Notes: generated by a model from the sequence alone, not told the origin. Shown: positions 14,373 through 22,766, counted from the first letter of the stretch. The stretch: DNA of 64,000 nt from Acrocarpospora pleiomorpha (GCF_009687885.1 NZ_BLAF01000016.1:103093-167092), one strand, 5' to 3'. A program made the numbers and translations.

Positions 14373-15509
14373 ATGGCCACCCCCGTCGTCCTGGTCGTCG
14401 GCCTGCACTCCACGGCCCGCTCCGCCACCGTCGACCACCTCCTGGCTGCCCACCCCGGCGCGGTGGCCGTCCACCACGACCTGCGTGTGGTCTCCTCAGG
14501 CCGGGTCGAGCGCACCGTACGCGACGCCTCCGGCGTGCTGGAGCGGGCCGAGGTACGGCTGGCGCACGGGTGCGTCTCCTGCACGGTCAGGGAGGATCTG
14601 GTGCCGGAGCTGATCCGGCGCGCCGCCGCCGCACCCCTGCTCGTCGTCGACCTCTGGGATTCGGTCGAACCGCGCACGGTGGCCGAGGCGCTCGACGCCG
14701 GGGAGGTACGCGCGGCCCTGCGTCTGACGTGCGTGGCGACTGCCCTGCACACCGAGCACCTGCCGATCGACATCGCCCGGGGCGAGCGCATGTCGGAGAC
14801 GGGCCAGGGCGCGACCGGCGATCAGCGATACCTGGCCGAAGTGCTGGCCCGGCAGGTGGAGTACGCCACCGCCCTGATCCTGCACGGCGGCGACGAGGAA
14901 GACCACGACCTCTCACGTGCCCTGCTGAGCCATCTCGCGCCCGCCACCCCGGTTTTCGCCGCCGAGCCGCCCGACGTGACCGGCCCCGCCCTCTGCACCC
15001 GGATGCTGGCCGAACGCGTCGACCCCGCCACCGCCGTGCTCCCCTGCGACGCACGGGACGGCGAGGTCACCACCGTCGTCTGGCACCGGCTTCGCCCGCT
15101 GCACCCCGGCCGCCTCTACGAGGCCCTCGACGAACTGGTCACCCAGACGGTCCGGTCGCGTGGCCGGTTCTGGCTGGCCACGCGGCACGAGCGCCTGCTC
15201 GGCTGGGACGCCGTGGCGGGCGGGATGTCGGTCCAGGACGCCGGCCCGTGGCTGGCCGCGCTGCCCGAGGCGGCCTGGGACCTGGTCTCCCCCGCCCGCC
15301 GCGCGGCCGCCGCCCTCGACTGGACCAGCCACTTCGGTGACCGCGTTCAGCACCTGGTCTTCGTCGGGCCTGACCTGGACCGCGAACGTATCCACGGCCT
15401 GCTCGACTCCTGCCTGCTGACCCCGGACGAGACCGTGGCGGGCTCGTCCGCGTGGGCCCGTTACGAGGACCCCTTCGCGCCGCTGCTCGACCTGCAAGAG
15501 ATCACATGA
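14373..15509 (+). CDS. COG0523 (CobW-like) family protein with degenerate P-loop, zinc-starvation context
   Basis: The 378-residue protein aligns by eye with actinobacterial COG0523 metallochaperone GTPases. It has a metal-site-like GCVSC at 66-70 (family consensus CxCC), a following TVREDLVPEL, and a C-terminal CobW_C-like region. However, the Walker A site that should read GxxxxGKS/T is GLHSTARSAT, with no GK, and I see no NKxD motif. Either it binds nucleotide unusually or it is non-catalytic. It starts 22 bp after the Zur-like box and diverges from the zinc-free ribosomal operon, so it should be made when zinc is low. Confidence 0.78.
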   Translation: MATPVVLVVGLHSTARSATVDHLLAAHPGAVAVHHDLRVVSSGRVERTVRDASGVLERAEVRLAHGCVSCTVREDLVPELIRRAAAAPLLVVDLWDSVEPRTVAEALDAGEVRAALRLTCVATALHTEHLPIDIARGERMSETGQGATGDQRYLAEVLARQVEYATALILHGGDEEDHDLSRALLSHLAPATPVFAAEPPDVTGPALCTRMLAERVDPATAVLPCDARDGEVTTVVWHRLRPLHPGRLYEALDELVTQTVRSRGRFWLATRHERLLGWDAVAGGMSVQDAGPWLAALPEAAWDLVSPARRAAAALDWTSHFGDRVQHLVFVGPDLDRERIHGLLDSCLLTPDETVAGSSAWARYEDPFAPLLDLQEIT

Positions 15510-15558
15510 AAGACCCCGAAATAAGCCCTAACTTGTCCAAGCGCGGCGGTGGCCCAGC

Positions 15559-15587
15559 TTCGCATGCTGCGGGCACCTATCGATCGG
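15559..15587 (+). repeat. 29-nt direct repeat, copy 2
   Basis: It matches copy 1 (12957-12985) at 27 of 29 positions and sits 50 bp after the COG0523 stop, again in a convergent intergenic gap. It contains GCTGCGGGCACCTATC. Confidence 0.8.
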
Positions 15588-15604
15588 TGTGACGCTTACC
15601 CGGA

Positions 15605-16912
15605 CTAGTGGTTCTGCCAGAACGCGGATTCAGGCTCCCCCCCACCGTGATCCGAGCCCGAACGTCGGCGGCCGGTCACGGATGGCAGCGGCTCATCGCC
15701 GCGTCCGCCGATGGCTCGTGGCCTATGGGCCAGTACGGCAAGGGCGGTGGTGAGGGGGACGGCGGAGATCAGACCCAACGTGCCCACCACGCTGCGGACG
15801 ATCTCCTGCGCCAGCACCGGATTGGTCAGCACCTCGCCCAGCGGTTCCCGGCCGACGCTGATGAGCAGCAGCAGCGGCAGGGACGCGCCCGCATAGGCCA
15901 GGATGATGGTGTTGATCACCGAGGCGATATGCGCGCGCCCGATGCGCGTGGCGGCGCGATACAACTCGCGGAAGCCGAAGCCCGGGTTGACGCGGGCGAG
16001 CTCGGCCACCGTGACCGACTGGGTGACGGTGACGTCGTCCAGCACGCCCAGGGCGCCGATCAGAATGCTGGCCATCAGCAGCCCTTGCGTGTTGATGCGG
16101 TAGCTCATGTCCAGGAAGAGCGAGCTGTCGTCGGTGATCCCGCTGAGCCGGGCGATCCCGATCGCGGCATACGACAGCCCACCGGTCAGGCTGAGGCTGC
16201 AGAGGGTGCCGACGATCGCCACCGAGGTGGTGACCGTGAAACCGTGGGTGAGGTAAAGGACCGCGAGCATGATCGCCGCGGATCCGGCGATGGCCACCAG
16301 CAGCGGTGGCTGACCGGCCAGGATCGCGGGGATCACGAACGTCAGCAGCAGCACGAAGGTGATGGCCAGGCCCACCAGTGCCGTGACGCCGCGCCACCGC
16401 CCGAACGCGATCACCGCGAGCGCGAAGGCCGCCCCGATCAGCAGCAGCGGTTCGGTGCGGTCGTAGTCAGAGACCCGGTACGGCGGCTCATCCAGGATGT
16501 TGTCCCCGGTCACCGGCGTGTAGATCAGCACGATGTCATCCCCGACGCCGAAGACCGGCGAGCCCGGGCCGCTGGGCAGTTGCGCGATAACGCGCTGCCC
16601 GGTCTGTTGTCCACTGGTCAGCCTGACCTGGGCATCGCCGCACGTCGCCGGATCAACTGGCGGCAGCCCGGCCGAGGGCACCCCCTCAAGCGGCGGTTCC
16701 TCCGGACAGGGACTCAGGGTGATACCGACGATCATCCCGGTCACCTTCTGGAGGGTGCTCCCCTCCGCGCTATCGGAGGCTGGTTGCCCGGGCCACATCC
16801 ACAACACGGCTACCAGCGTGGCCACGGCCAGCGGCACGATCACGGCCAGGGTCGCCCACCGCGCCGCGTGTGAGGCGGGGGCGACCGGCCCGTGGGTGTG
16901 GTTGGCTCCCAT
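15605..16912 (-). CDS. YibE/F-like integral membrane protein
   Basis: The 435-residue protein from ATG 16912 (MGANHTHGPVAP) has one N-terminal membrane anchor, an extracytoplasmic domain of about 120 residues with a few Cys, then seven or more hydrophobic segments. The family core GALGVLDDVTVTQSVTVAEL is present. YibE/F proteins are of unknown function; some act in metal or lantibiotic-associated contexts. Here it closes the copper operon that starts at 20960. It reads in the same direction as the 98-residue frame ending 4 bp upstream. Confidence 0.85.
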   Translation of the reverse strand: MGANHTHGPVAPASHAARWATLAVIVPLAVATLVAVLWMWPGQPASDSAEGSTLQKVTGMIVGITLSPCPEEPPLEGVPSAGLPPVDPATCGDAQVRLTSGQQTGQRVIAQLPSGPGSPVFGVGDDIVLIYTPVTGDNILDEPPYRVSDYDRTEPLLLIGAAFALAVIAFGRWRGVTALVGLAITFVLLLTFVIPAILAGQPPLLVAIAGSAAIMLAVLYLTHGFTVTTSVAIVGTLCSLSLTGGLSYAAIGIARLSGITDDSSLFLDMSYRINTQGLLMASILIGALGVLDDVTVTQSVTVAELARVNPGFGFRELYRAATRIGRAHIASVINTIILAYAGASLPLLLLISVGREPLGEVLTNPVLAQEIVRSVVGTLGLISAVPLTTALAVLAHRPRAIGGRGDEPLPSVTGRRRSGSDHGGGEPESAFWQNH

Positions 16913-16916
16913 GGCA

Positions 16917-17213
16917 TCAGGCCTTCCTGCAGATAACGGGAGCCACCAGCGGCTGCTCACTCTCGCTGACCGTGCCCTGCATGCCGGCGCCACGTCGGTG
17001 CGGGCCGTGCCAGGGCAGCGGTACGTGCCGCAGGACGTGCTCGGCGTCGGCCCACTTGCCGTTACCGCTATCTCCCAGATCCAGCTGTGGCGAGATCACG
17101 GCCCGCGGGAAGTCGTTGTCGAGGCCATGGAGCGGCGCAGGGAGCTGCCCAGCGAGGATCGAGATGCCCTCCGTTTGGCTGCTGGTAGAAGCCCACGTGT
17201 CAGGGCGGACCAT
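16917..17213 (-). CDS. Hypothetical 98-residue protein in the copper operon
   Basis: The frame starts MVRPDTWASTSSQTEGISIL and ends PLVAPVICRKA, 4 bp before the YibE/F start. About three quarters of its third codon positions are G or C, as expected for a real gene here, and it fills an otherwise unexplained 360-bp gap in an operon whose genes mostly touch. No signal peptide, membrane segment or family is recognised. The start codon is uncertain, and a non-coding spacer remains possible. Confidence 0.4.
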   Translation of the reverse strand: MVRPDTWASTSSQTEGISILAGQLPAPLHGLDNDFPRAVISPQLDLGDSGNGKWADAEHVLRHVPLPWHGPHRRGAGMQGTVSESEQPLVAPVICRKA

Positions 17214-17272
17214 CAACAAAGTTACTCCCTGAACGGCCAGTGTGGTGACGGTTGCTGAGTTTCCCCAGGGGG

Positions 17273-17890
17273 TCAGGGGCGGCGGAGGCGCCAGCGGGTC
17301 AGGTGAGCGGTCAGGGCTGCCAGGGCGGTGAAGGCGCCCAGCGCCACGGCCACCTGGACGTCGTCGGCGCCGTCCGCGCCCACGGCCGGGGGCAGTGCCG
17401 GGCTGAGGCCCGGGTCCAGGACAGCGGCGGTGGCGATCAGCCGTGGTGCGGGCTCTTGGGACGCGTCGTCGGCGCCGATCCACTCGTACCCCTTGCCGCC
17501 GGCGCACCGCTGCGTGGCCGGGAAGAGCAGCGGCGCGCCGACCTTCCCCGACAGGCGCGCCCGCACGGTGAAGGACGCCTTGGTGCCGTCGGCGATCCCC
17601 GGGCCGGTCCACTCGACCGCGTTCCCCTTCACCGCGCTACGCCAACCGCCCGGCTGGCCGGCCGACAGCACCGAGGACCCGGCCGGAATCCGGACCACAA
17701 GTGCCTGGGTCGGCGCGCCGTCGCATCCGTGGTCGAAGGAGAAGGTGAGCGTGACCGACCCGTCCCCATTGGGCTGCGCGGACTCCAGCAGCACGTGAGC
17801 CAGCGCCGGGGCGGCCGGCAGCAGCACCAGCACGACCGCCGCCAGCGCCACCCCGGCGGCCCGGACCGCACGGGAGACACCGGATCTCAC
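17273..17890 (-). CDS. YcnI-like (DUF1775) copper-associated secreted protein, second copy
   Basis: The 205-residue protein has a signal peptide (AAVVLVLLPAAPALA) that exposes an N-terminal His (AHVLLES), the copper-binding His of YcnI proteins. The family motif FDHGCDGAPT follows, then a W-rich region and a C-terminal membrane anchor (VAVALGAFTALAALTAHL). It starts with a 4-base overlap after CopC-CopD. It differs from the other YcnI at 19575 in lacking the long middle loop, so the two may have different partners. Confidence 0.85.
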   Translation of the reverse strand: MRSGVSRAVRAAGVALAAVVLVLLPAAPALAHVLLESAQPNGDGSVTLTFSFDHGCDGAPTQALVVRIPAGSSVLSAGQPGGWRSAVKGNAVEWTGPGIADGTKASFTVRARLSGKVGAPLLFPATQRCAGGKGYEWIGADDASQEPAPRLIATAAVLDPGLSPALPPAVGADGADDVQVAVALGAFTALAALTAHLTRWRLRRP

Positions 17891-19578
17891 GGGATCACCA
17901 CCTTCTGGGAGACAACCGGGCTCTCAAACTCCGACAGCCGCACGACCAGCGTCACCGTCCACGTCCCGTCCAGCGGGAAGTCGACCGTCGCCTCGTACGT
18001 GCCCTTGCCCGTCGTGGACAGCGGCTTCTTGAACGGCCCCAGCTCGTACGCGGGCAGCCGCACCGACAGCTCCGGCGTCTCATGCGGCACCAGCGGCACG
18101 CCCTGCCCGTCAACCAGGGACAGCTGGAGCGCGTTGACCCCCCTCTTACCGGGGCTGATCACCATGGTGGCCTTGCCATCGCCGATGGCCGCGATGAGCG
18201 TCTTGGGCCCAGCGGGGGACGGCGCAGCCGCCGCGGGCGCGGCGGTGAGCTCCTCGCGCGGCGTCTGCGAGACCAGCACGCCGGTGACGGCCACCACCAC
18301 GGCCAGGCCCACCGCCTCGATCCCGACCGTGCGGCGCAGCGCGCCCAGGGTGGCCTCCCGGCGCGCGCCGGAGTGCATCGAGGGGACGAGCCGGTACCGG
18401 TTCCAGGCGGCGACGCCGACGACGGCGAGCACCAACACGAGCTTGACCAGGACGAGACGGCCGTACCCGGTCGTCCACAGACTGTCCACGCTGTCGGCGA
18501 TCCGCCACCACAGCAGGACGGCACTCGCGCCGAGCCCGGCCACCAGCCACAGCGCCGCACCCGAGAAGCGACCGACCGCCGAGGCGACCTCGGCCACCTT
18601 GTGATGGCGGTCGGGGACGAACAGCAGGCATAACCCGAGCAGCCCGCCGAACCACAGCGCCGCGGTGGCCAGGTGCAGCAGGTCGGCGGCGAGCACCAGC
18701 CAGCCCGGCCCGTACACCCTGGTGTGGCCGACCACGGCGAGAGAGCCCAACGCCAGCGCCGCCCCGGCCGCCGCGACGACCGGCAGCTCGCGGCGCACCG
18801 CGACCAGGGCGATCACGGTACCGACGGCCAGCAGCGCCGCAGCGGCCGCGGGCGCCGCCGACAGAGCCGCGGGCCACAGCGAGGCGGAGAACAGGTCGCC
18901 GACGCCCGCGCCGTCCTGCCAGAGCTTGACCAGCGGGACCAGGGCCACGGCGCCGAACACCGCAGCCGCGGCCAGGGCGTCGCGGGTGCGCCGGACCCTC
19001 CGGGCGAACGCCGCGGACCTGCGCACGCTCGGCTCGGCGATGAACAGGCCGAAGGCGGTGAGGCCCGCGAACCCGAGCACTCCCCCGTACCGCAGCACCT
19101 CGGCGCCGATCCTGAGCACGTTCACCTCGCGGTCGGCGACCTGGTCGGGGACGGCGACGGAGCTGGCGCTCGGCTTGCCGACGGAGAAGCTGATCCCACC
19201 GCCGACCGGGTGGGTGTCGGCGGAGATGACCCGCCAGCTGACGATGTACGTGCCCTCGGCAAGGGTTGAGGCTGGGGTGTAGATGACGGTGTCGTTCACC
19301 GAGCGGATGTCGGCGGGGACGGGGCGGCCGGCCGAGTCGAGCAGCTGGTTCCCCTTGGGAGCGAGGCTGATCGCCTCGTTGAAGGTGGCCGTGATGGTGC
19401 GCGGCGCCTGGGCGAGGACCTGGCCGTCGGTGGGGTCGGTGCTCTTCAGCACGGCGTGGGCGTCGGCCGTGCCGGGCAGGAGGAGGACCAGGAGAGTGGC
19501 CAGGAGCAGGACGGCCGAGGTGGGCGCGGCCGACTTCCGCGCCCACCTAGTCATCCTGCGGCGGACCGGACGGGTCAA
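17887..19578 (-). CDS. CopC-CopD (YcnJ-type) copper transport fusion
   Basis: The protein has 563 residues. The signal peptide ends before AHAVLKSTDPTDG, giving the CopC domain with its N-terminal copper His and the late motif ISADTHPVGGGISFSV. About eight membrane segments of a CopD domain span residues 160-430, followed by an extracytoplasmic beta domain (480-563, YtkA/FixH-like) ending with a transport-associated beta strand region. YcnJ-type proteins take copper across the membrane. It is coupled by 4-base overlaps to both YcnI-type neighbours. Confidence 0.92.
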   Translation of the reverse strand: MTRPVRRRMTRWARKSAAPTSAVLLLATLLVLLLPGTADAHAVLKSTDPTDGQVLAQAPRTITATFNEAISLAPKGNQLLDSAGRPVPADIRSVNDTVIYTPASTLAEGTYIVSWRVISADTHPVGGGISFSVGKPSASSVAVPDQVADREVNVLRIGAEVLRYGGVLGFAGLTAFGLFIAEPSVRRSAAFARRVRRTRDALAAAAVFGAVALVPLVKLWQDGAGVGDLFSASLWPAALSAAPAAAAALLAVGTVIALVAVRRELPVVAAAGAALALGSLAVVGHTRVYGPGWLVLAADLLHLATAALWFGGLLGLCLLFVPDRHHKVAEVASAVGRFSGAALWLVAGLGASAVLLWWRIADSVDSLWTTGYGRLVLVKLVLVLAVVGVAAWNRYRLVPSMHSGARREATLGALRRTVGIEAVGLAVVVAVTGVLVSQTPREELTAAPAAAAPSPAGPKTLIAAIGDGKATMVISPGKRGVNALQLSLVDGQGVPLVPHETPELSVRLPAYELGPFKKPLSTTGKGTYEATVDFPLDGTWTVTLVVRLSEFESPVVSQKVVIP

Positions 19579-20336
19579 GAGGTCTTCCTGCCGCGGACCA
19601 GTGCGGTCACGCCCGTGGCCGCGCCGATCGCGCCCAGCACCAGACCGGCCCAGCCGACGACGCCGGGGTCGCCCGAGCTGGGGGACGCGGCCGAGTTGGC
19701 GGCCGCGCGCGAGGGGTCGATCGCCGGGGCGACCGACATCGCGGTCTCGGCCGGCGTGGGCGTGGCCGCGCCGTGCTCCGCCCCCTCGGCGGCGGTCAGC
19801 ACGATGTACGGGGCGGGGTGCTCCGGCTCCTCCGCGCCGTCCGCGACGACCTCGGTCCAGGGCGTCTCGCCCTTCTCACACTTCTGGACCGCCGGGAAGA
19901 CCAGCTTGGCGCCTTCCTTCTCCGGGAGCTTCAGCGACAGCTCGAACGTGTCGCGCAGGGCATCGGGCAGCGGGATCTTGGCGGTGTAGACGATCTGATC
20001 GACTCGCTCGGTGTACTGACCGCCGTGGCCGTCGTCGACCGGGGTGTCGAGCTTCTCCATCTTCTTCTCGACATCCCAGCCCTGGTTGACCGTCGGGGTG
20101 ACCGCGATGATCTCCTCGGGCATCGAGATGGCGACCGAGGTGGTGGCCGACCCGTCGCAGCCGTGCGGGACGGAGAAGGTCAGCACGGTGTAGCTGCCGG
20201 CCGCGGTGGTGGAGGGGGTGACGGTGACGTGGGCCGACGCCGCGCCGGCGCCGAGCAGGACCAGCCCGAGGGCGGCGGTGCCGACGGCGGCGGTGCGGCC
20301 AGCGGCGCGCAGGGTGTTACGCAGGGCAGAACTCAT
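19575..20336 (-). CDS. ycnI: YcnI copper metallochaperone-like protein
   Basis: The 253-residue protein has a signal peptide then AHVTVTPSTTAAGSYT, the YcnI start with the His copper ligand exposed. The motifs FSVPHGCDGSATTSVAISMP and the long NQGWDVEKK loop with the conserved Trp are present, with a C-terminal membrane anchor (VVGWAGLVLGAIGAATGVTAL). YcnI proteins deliver copper to the adjacent YcnJ-type CopCD. The gene is second in its operon, 81 bp after the small membrane protein. Confidence 0.93.
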   Translation of the reverse strand: MSSALRNTLRAAGRTAAVGTAALGLVLLGAGAASAHVTVTPSTTAAGSYTVLTFSVPHGCDGSATTSVAISMPEEIIAVTPTVNQGWDVEKKMEKLDTPVDDGHGGQYTERVDQIVYTAKIPLPDALRDTFELSLKLPEKEGAKLVFPAVQKCEKGETPWTEVVADGAEEPEHPAPYIVLTAAEGAEHGAATPTPAETAMSVAPAIDPSRAAANSAASPSSGDPGVVGWAGLVLGAIGAATGVTALVRGRKTS

Positions 20337-20417
20337 GGGGGGTCTCCTCTAACAGATCATGACCGAACCGTTCGGTCCGGTTCGGGGGAAGCGGGGTTCT
20401 CTTATCCCCGTGGTGGT

Positions 20418-20960
20418 TCAGATCCGGGTGAGGAGGGGCGGGGCGCGCGTCCCGACCGGGCCGGCGCACAGCCGGGTCAGCGTGGGGACGGTGCGGGAGG
20501 CGATCGGGACCGGGCGCCGGACCGGCGGCGGAAGATCGCGGGCGTGGACCGTGCGGTACCGGACGTCGAGCAGGGAGAGCAGCCCCCACCACATCCGCTC
20601 GCCGTGCTCCAGCAGCAGCGCGGTGAGCACGGTGGCCGCGGCGTGTGTGAGGACCATCGGCGAAGAGGCGTCGCCGATGCCGTGATGGCCGGGATCGTGG
20701 TGGCCGGGCTCCGCCAGGTAGACGCTGAGGCCGTGGATGCCGAACTGGGCGGCGCCGAGCAGGGCCAGCAACTCCCACCGGGTGACCCTCCGGCCCGCCA
20801 GCACGTAGGCGACGCCCCAGGCCGCCAGGACCACGGGGACCAGGGCCAGCAGGGGCGGGGACGTCCCGTGGGCGCGGTGGGCCGCGACCGCGATCACGGT
20901 AGTGTTGAGTGCCACCAGGGCCGAGCGCAGGCCGCGCATCGTCCGCTTTGTGCACTTCAT
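20418..20960 (-). CDS. Small integral membrane protein with His cluster, first gene of copper operon
   Basis: The 180-residue protein has four or five hydrophobic segments (LVALNTTVIAVAAH, LLALVPVVLAAWGVAYVL, LLALLGAAQFGIHGLSVYL, MVLTHAAATVLTALLL). An extramembrane loop carries EPGHHDPGHHGIGD, a plausible metal-binding cluster. I do not recognise a named family. Its place ahead of ycnI and copCD suggests a role in copper handling. The gene is preceded by about 150 bp with no other gene, which should hold the operon promoter. Confidence 0.72.
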   Translation of the reverse strand: MKCTKRTMRGLRSALVALNTTVIAVAAHRAHGTSPPLLALVPVVLAAWGVAYVLAGRRVTRWELLALLGAAQFGIHGLSVYLAEPGHHDPGHHGIGDASSPMVLTHAAATVLTALLLEHGERMWWGLLSLLDVRYRTVHARDLPPPVRRPVPIASRTVPTLTRLCAGPVGTRAPPLLTRI

Positions 20961-21174
20961 GGCCGCCTAGCAACCGCTCCGGCCGCCCTACCACCTGCGG
21001 CCGCCCGCCTGTTCTGTACGAGTTTGTTACCCGCGTTCCGCGTAATTCAGCGGCCTGGAGATGCGAGCTGGGCTGACACCGGTGAGGCCGCCCGCAGGGC
21101 GTTTCTCTAGTGGTCGCGCCCGTTAATTCGTCGGAAGTGGCGGGTTGAGCCAGGCTGCGGTGTCGTCGAGGTAG

Positions 21175-21486
21175 AGGCCGCACGCGCAGCACGTCCGGCC
21201 CGCCGTGGTCGCGGACGGGATCGCCGAGTTGCAGGTGGCCTTCCCGAACATGCCGATCGTGTTCGGCGAGACCCGGCAATTGGCCGAAGAGTGGACCTAC
21301 CGATTCCTGGCCGCCACATACGCCGCCGCCGACCACTCTCCGCCCCGGCCCTCACCGGTTGACGTACGACCGGAGCCGTCGACCGCCGAGGTCCGCGCCT
21401 GGGCATGTGAGCGCGGCCTGGACGTGCCCGGCAAGAGACGTCTTCGTCCCGAAATCTGGGAGGCGTATCGGGCAGCGCATTTGTAG
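21175..21486 (+). pseudogene. 5'-truncated ERCC4-type nuclease / Lsr2-like fusion remnant
   Basis: From the first codon after an in-frame TAG, the frame reads HVRPAVVADGIAELQ and FGETRQLAEEWTYRFLAA, which looks like the end of an ERCC4-type nuclease domain. It then continues AEVRAWACERGLDVPGKRRL and EIWEAYRAAHL, an Lsr2-type DNA-binding tail. The catalytic N-terminal part is missing and the homology begins before the only candidate start (GTG 21205), so I read this as a truncated gene. The sequence just upstream belongs to something else. Confidence 0.6.
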
Positions 21487-21536
21487 CGGGACAAGTCGGC
21501 CATGACGCGGCGGTCTGCTCGCTATCGTGGTCGCCC

Positions 21537-21851
21537 GTGGCCCCCGACATCCCCGATGACCGCCTGGATGAGCTGATCGCCGAGGCGACCCTCTACGCCT
21601 ATGACGAGGAGGAGCAGCGGGCGGCGTTCGCCGCTGTGCTCCAGGACAACCTCCAGGTGCCGTTCGAGACGACCGTGCTGGGCGTCCGCGTCAGCGTAAC
21701 CGGCGTGACGGACTCCCCAGGAACCGGCATCGCGGCCATCTGCCGCCATGGGAGGCACCGGCAGCTGGTCGGCATCCTGGACCTGCCCATGCCCGAGTCG
21801 CCCCCGGCCGGGGCCGACTGGATCGCCGCCTCCCGGCGCTGGGGTGGGTGA
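21537..21851 (+). CDS. Small hypothetical protein (actinobacterial 'calcium-binding protein'-like family)
   Basis: The 104-residue protein with GTG start reads M-APDIPDDRLDELIAEAT and has VPFETTVLGVRVSVTGV, then GIAAICRHGRHRQLVGILD, a pattern I associate with small actinobacterial proteins loosely labelled calcium-binding. The domain looks complete. No catalytic motif is evident. It is followed at once by the truncated gene at 21856, and the two families are probably neighbours elsewhere too. Confidence 0.6.
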   Translation: MAPDIPDDRLDELIAEATLYAYDEEEQRAAFAAVLQDNLQVPFETTVLGVRVSVTGVTDSPGTGIAAICRHGRHRQLVGILDLPMPESPPAGADWIAASRRWGG

Positions 21852-21855
21852 GCGC

Positions 21856-22071
21856 GTGGGCGGGTACCAGTACTACGAGTTCCTGGCGCTGGACCGGCCG
21901 CTGACCGACCGGCAGCAGGCCGAGGTGCGGGCGTTGTCGACCAGGGCGCGGATCACCGCCACCGGCTTCACCAACGACTATCAGTGGGGCGACTTCGGGG
22001 GCGACCCGAACAAGCTGATGGAGCGTTACTACGACGCCCATCTCTACTACGCCAACTGGGGATGCGAGTAA
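21856..22071 (+). pseudogene. N-terminal remnant of a larger unknown protein
   Basis: The GTG start gives M-GGYQYYEFLALDRPLTDRQ and then ARITATGFTNDYQWGDFGGD, ending YANWGCE after 71 residues. This resembles the conserved beginning of a much longer actinobacterial protein; here a stop follows soon after the conserved YYDAHLYYANWG. I therefore call it a 3'-truncated remnant, with the missing part lost at the junction before the VapBC-like pair. A genuine short protein is the alternative. Confidence 0.5.
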
Positions 22072-22134
22072 GCCTCGGCCACCAGCTACGCTGAAGGTGC
22101 AACACAGGCGCCGCGACGGAGGGAGTCGAGGACG

Positions 22135-22380
22135 GTGAGCGTGGACCTCGAACACGAGCCCATTCATGACCTCGCCCGCCGGGTTATCCGGTTGGCCGAG
22201 GAAACCCAGCACGCCGCTCAAGTGCTCGAACGCCGTCTGGATGCGCTGGAACGCCGCTCCGAAGCCGCCGGCAGAGCCGAACGCATCCTGAGCATCGCCG
22301 CCGGCATGCGAACCCATCTGGGTCAGGACCGGCTCTCTGTCGAAGACCTGTACGACCCGGACACCGGCCTTCCCGCGTGA
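22135..22380 (+). CDS. vapB: VapB-like antitoxin
   Basis: The 81-residue protein with GTG start has a long, highly charged helix (EETQHAAQVLERRLDALERR), then AERILSIAAGMRTHLGQ and the C-terminal DLYDPDTGLPA, which resembles the toxin-wrapping tails of Rv0623-type antitoxins. The N-terminus lacks an obvious ribbon-helix-helix DNA-binding unit. Its stop overlaps the PIN toxin start by four bases, the normal arrangement for a type II toxin-antitoxin pair. Confidence 0.75.
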   Translation: MSVDLEHEPIHDLARRVIRLAEETQHAAQVLERRLDALERRSEAAGRAERILSIAAGMRTHLGQDRLSVEDLYDPDTGLPA

Positions 22381-22766
22381 TCATCGATTCCAGCGCCATC
22401 ATCGCTGTCATCAACGGTGAACCCGAGGCTACCCCATTCGCCCACGCCATCGCCGCCGCCGTGTGTCGCATCTCGGCTGTCAACTACGTCGAAGCGGCCA
22501 TCGTGGCGGACAACCGCGGTGAGGCCATGCGCAACGCCTTCGACACACTCGTTGACGAGATGGGCCTCATCATCGAGCCGGTAACACCCAATCAGGCCAG
22601 GATTGCGCGCTGGGCGTACCAGACCTACGGCAAGGGCAATAACTCCAAGGCCAAGCTCAACATGGGCGACTGCTTCGCCTACGCTCTCGCCAAAGACCTC
22701 GACCAGCCCCTGCTCTTCAAAGGCGAGGACTTCCCACACACGGACATCGCCCCCGCGCAACCCTGA
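22377..22766 (+). CDS. vapC: VapC-type PIN-domain ribonuclease toxin
   Basis: The 129-residue PIN protein has the acidic metal-binding set: Asp in MIIDSSAIIAVINGE, Glu in NYVEAAIV, Asp in NMGDCFAYALAK and a last Asp in FKGEDFPHTDI. Length and motif order match VapC RNases, which cut tRNA or rRNA when released from the antitoxin. The gene is intact. It lies next to the tRNA remnant, within a region rich in gene fragments. Confidence 0.88.
   Translation: MIIDSSAIIAVINGEPEATPFAHAIAAAVCRISAVNYVEAAIVADNRGEAMRNAFDTLVDEMGLIIEPVTPNQARIARWAYQTYGKGNNSKAKLNMGDCFAYALAKDLDQPLLFKGEDFPHTDIAPAQP

Noticed and set aside
21107..21170. Minus-strand tail frame (GLYLDDTAAWLNPPLPTN) next to the Lsr2 remnant
   Set aside because: Too short to name and without a start; noted only as probable fragment at the junction.
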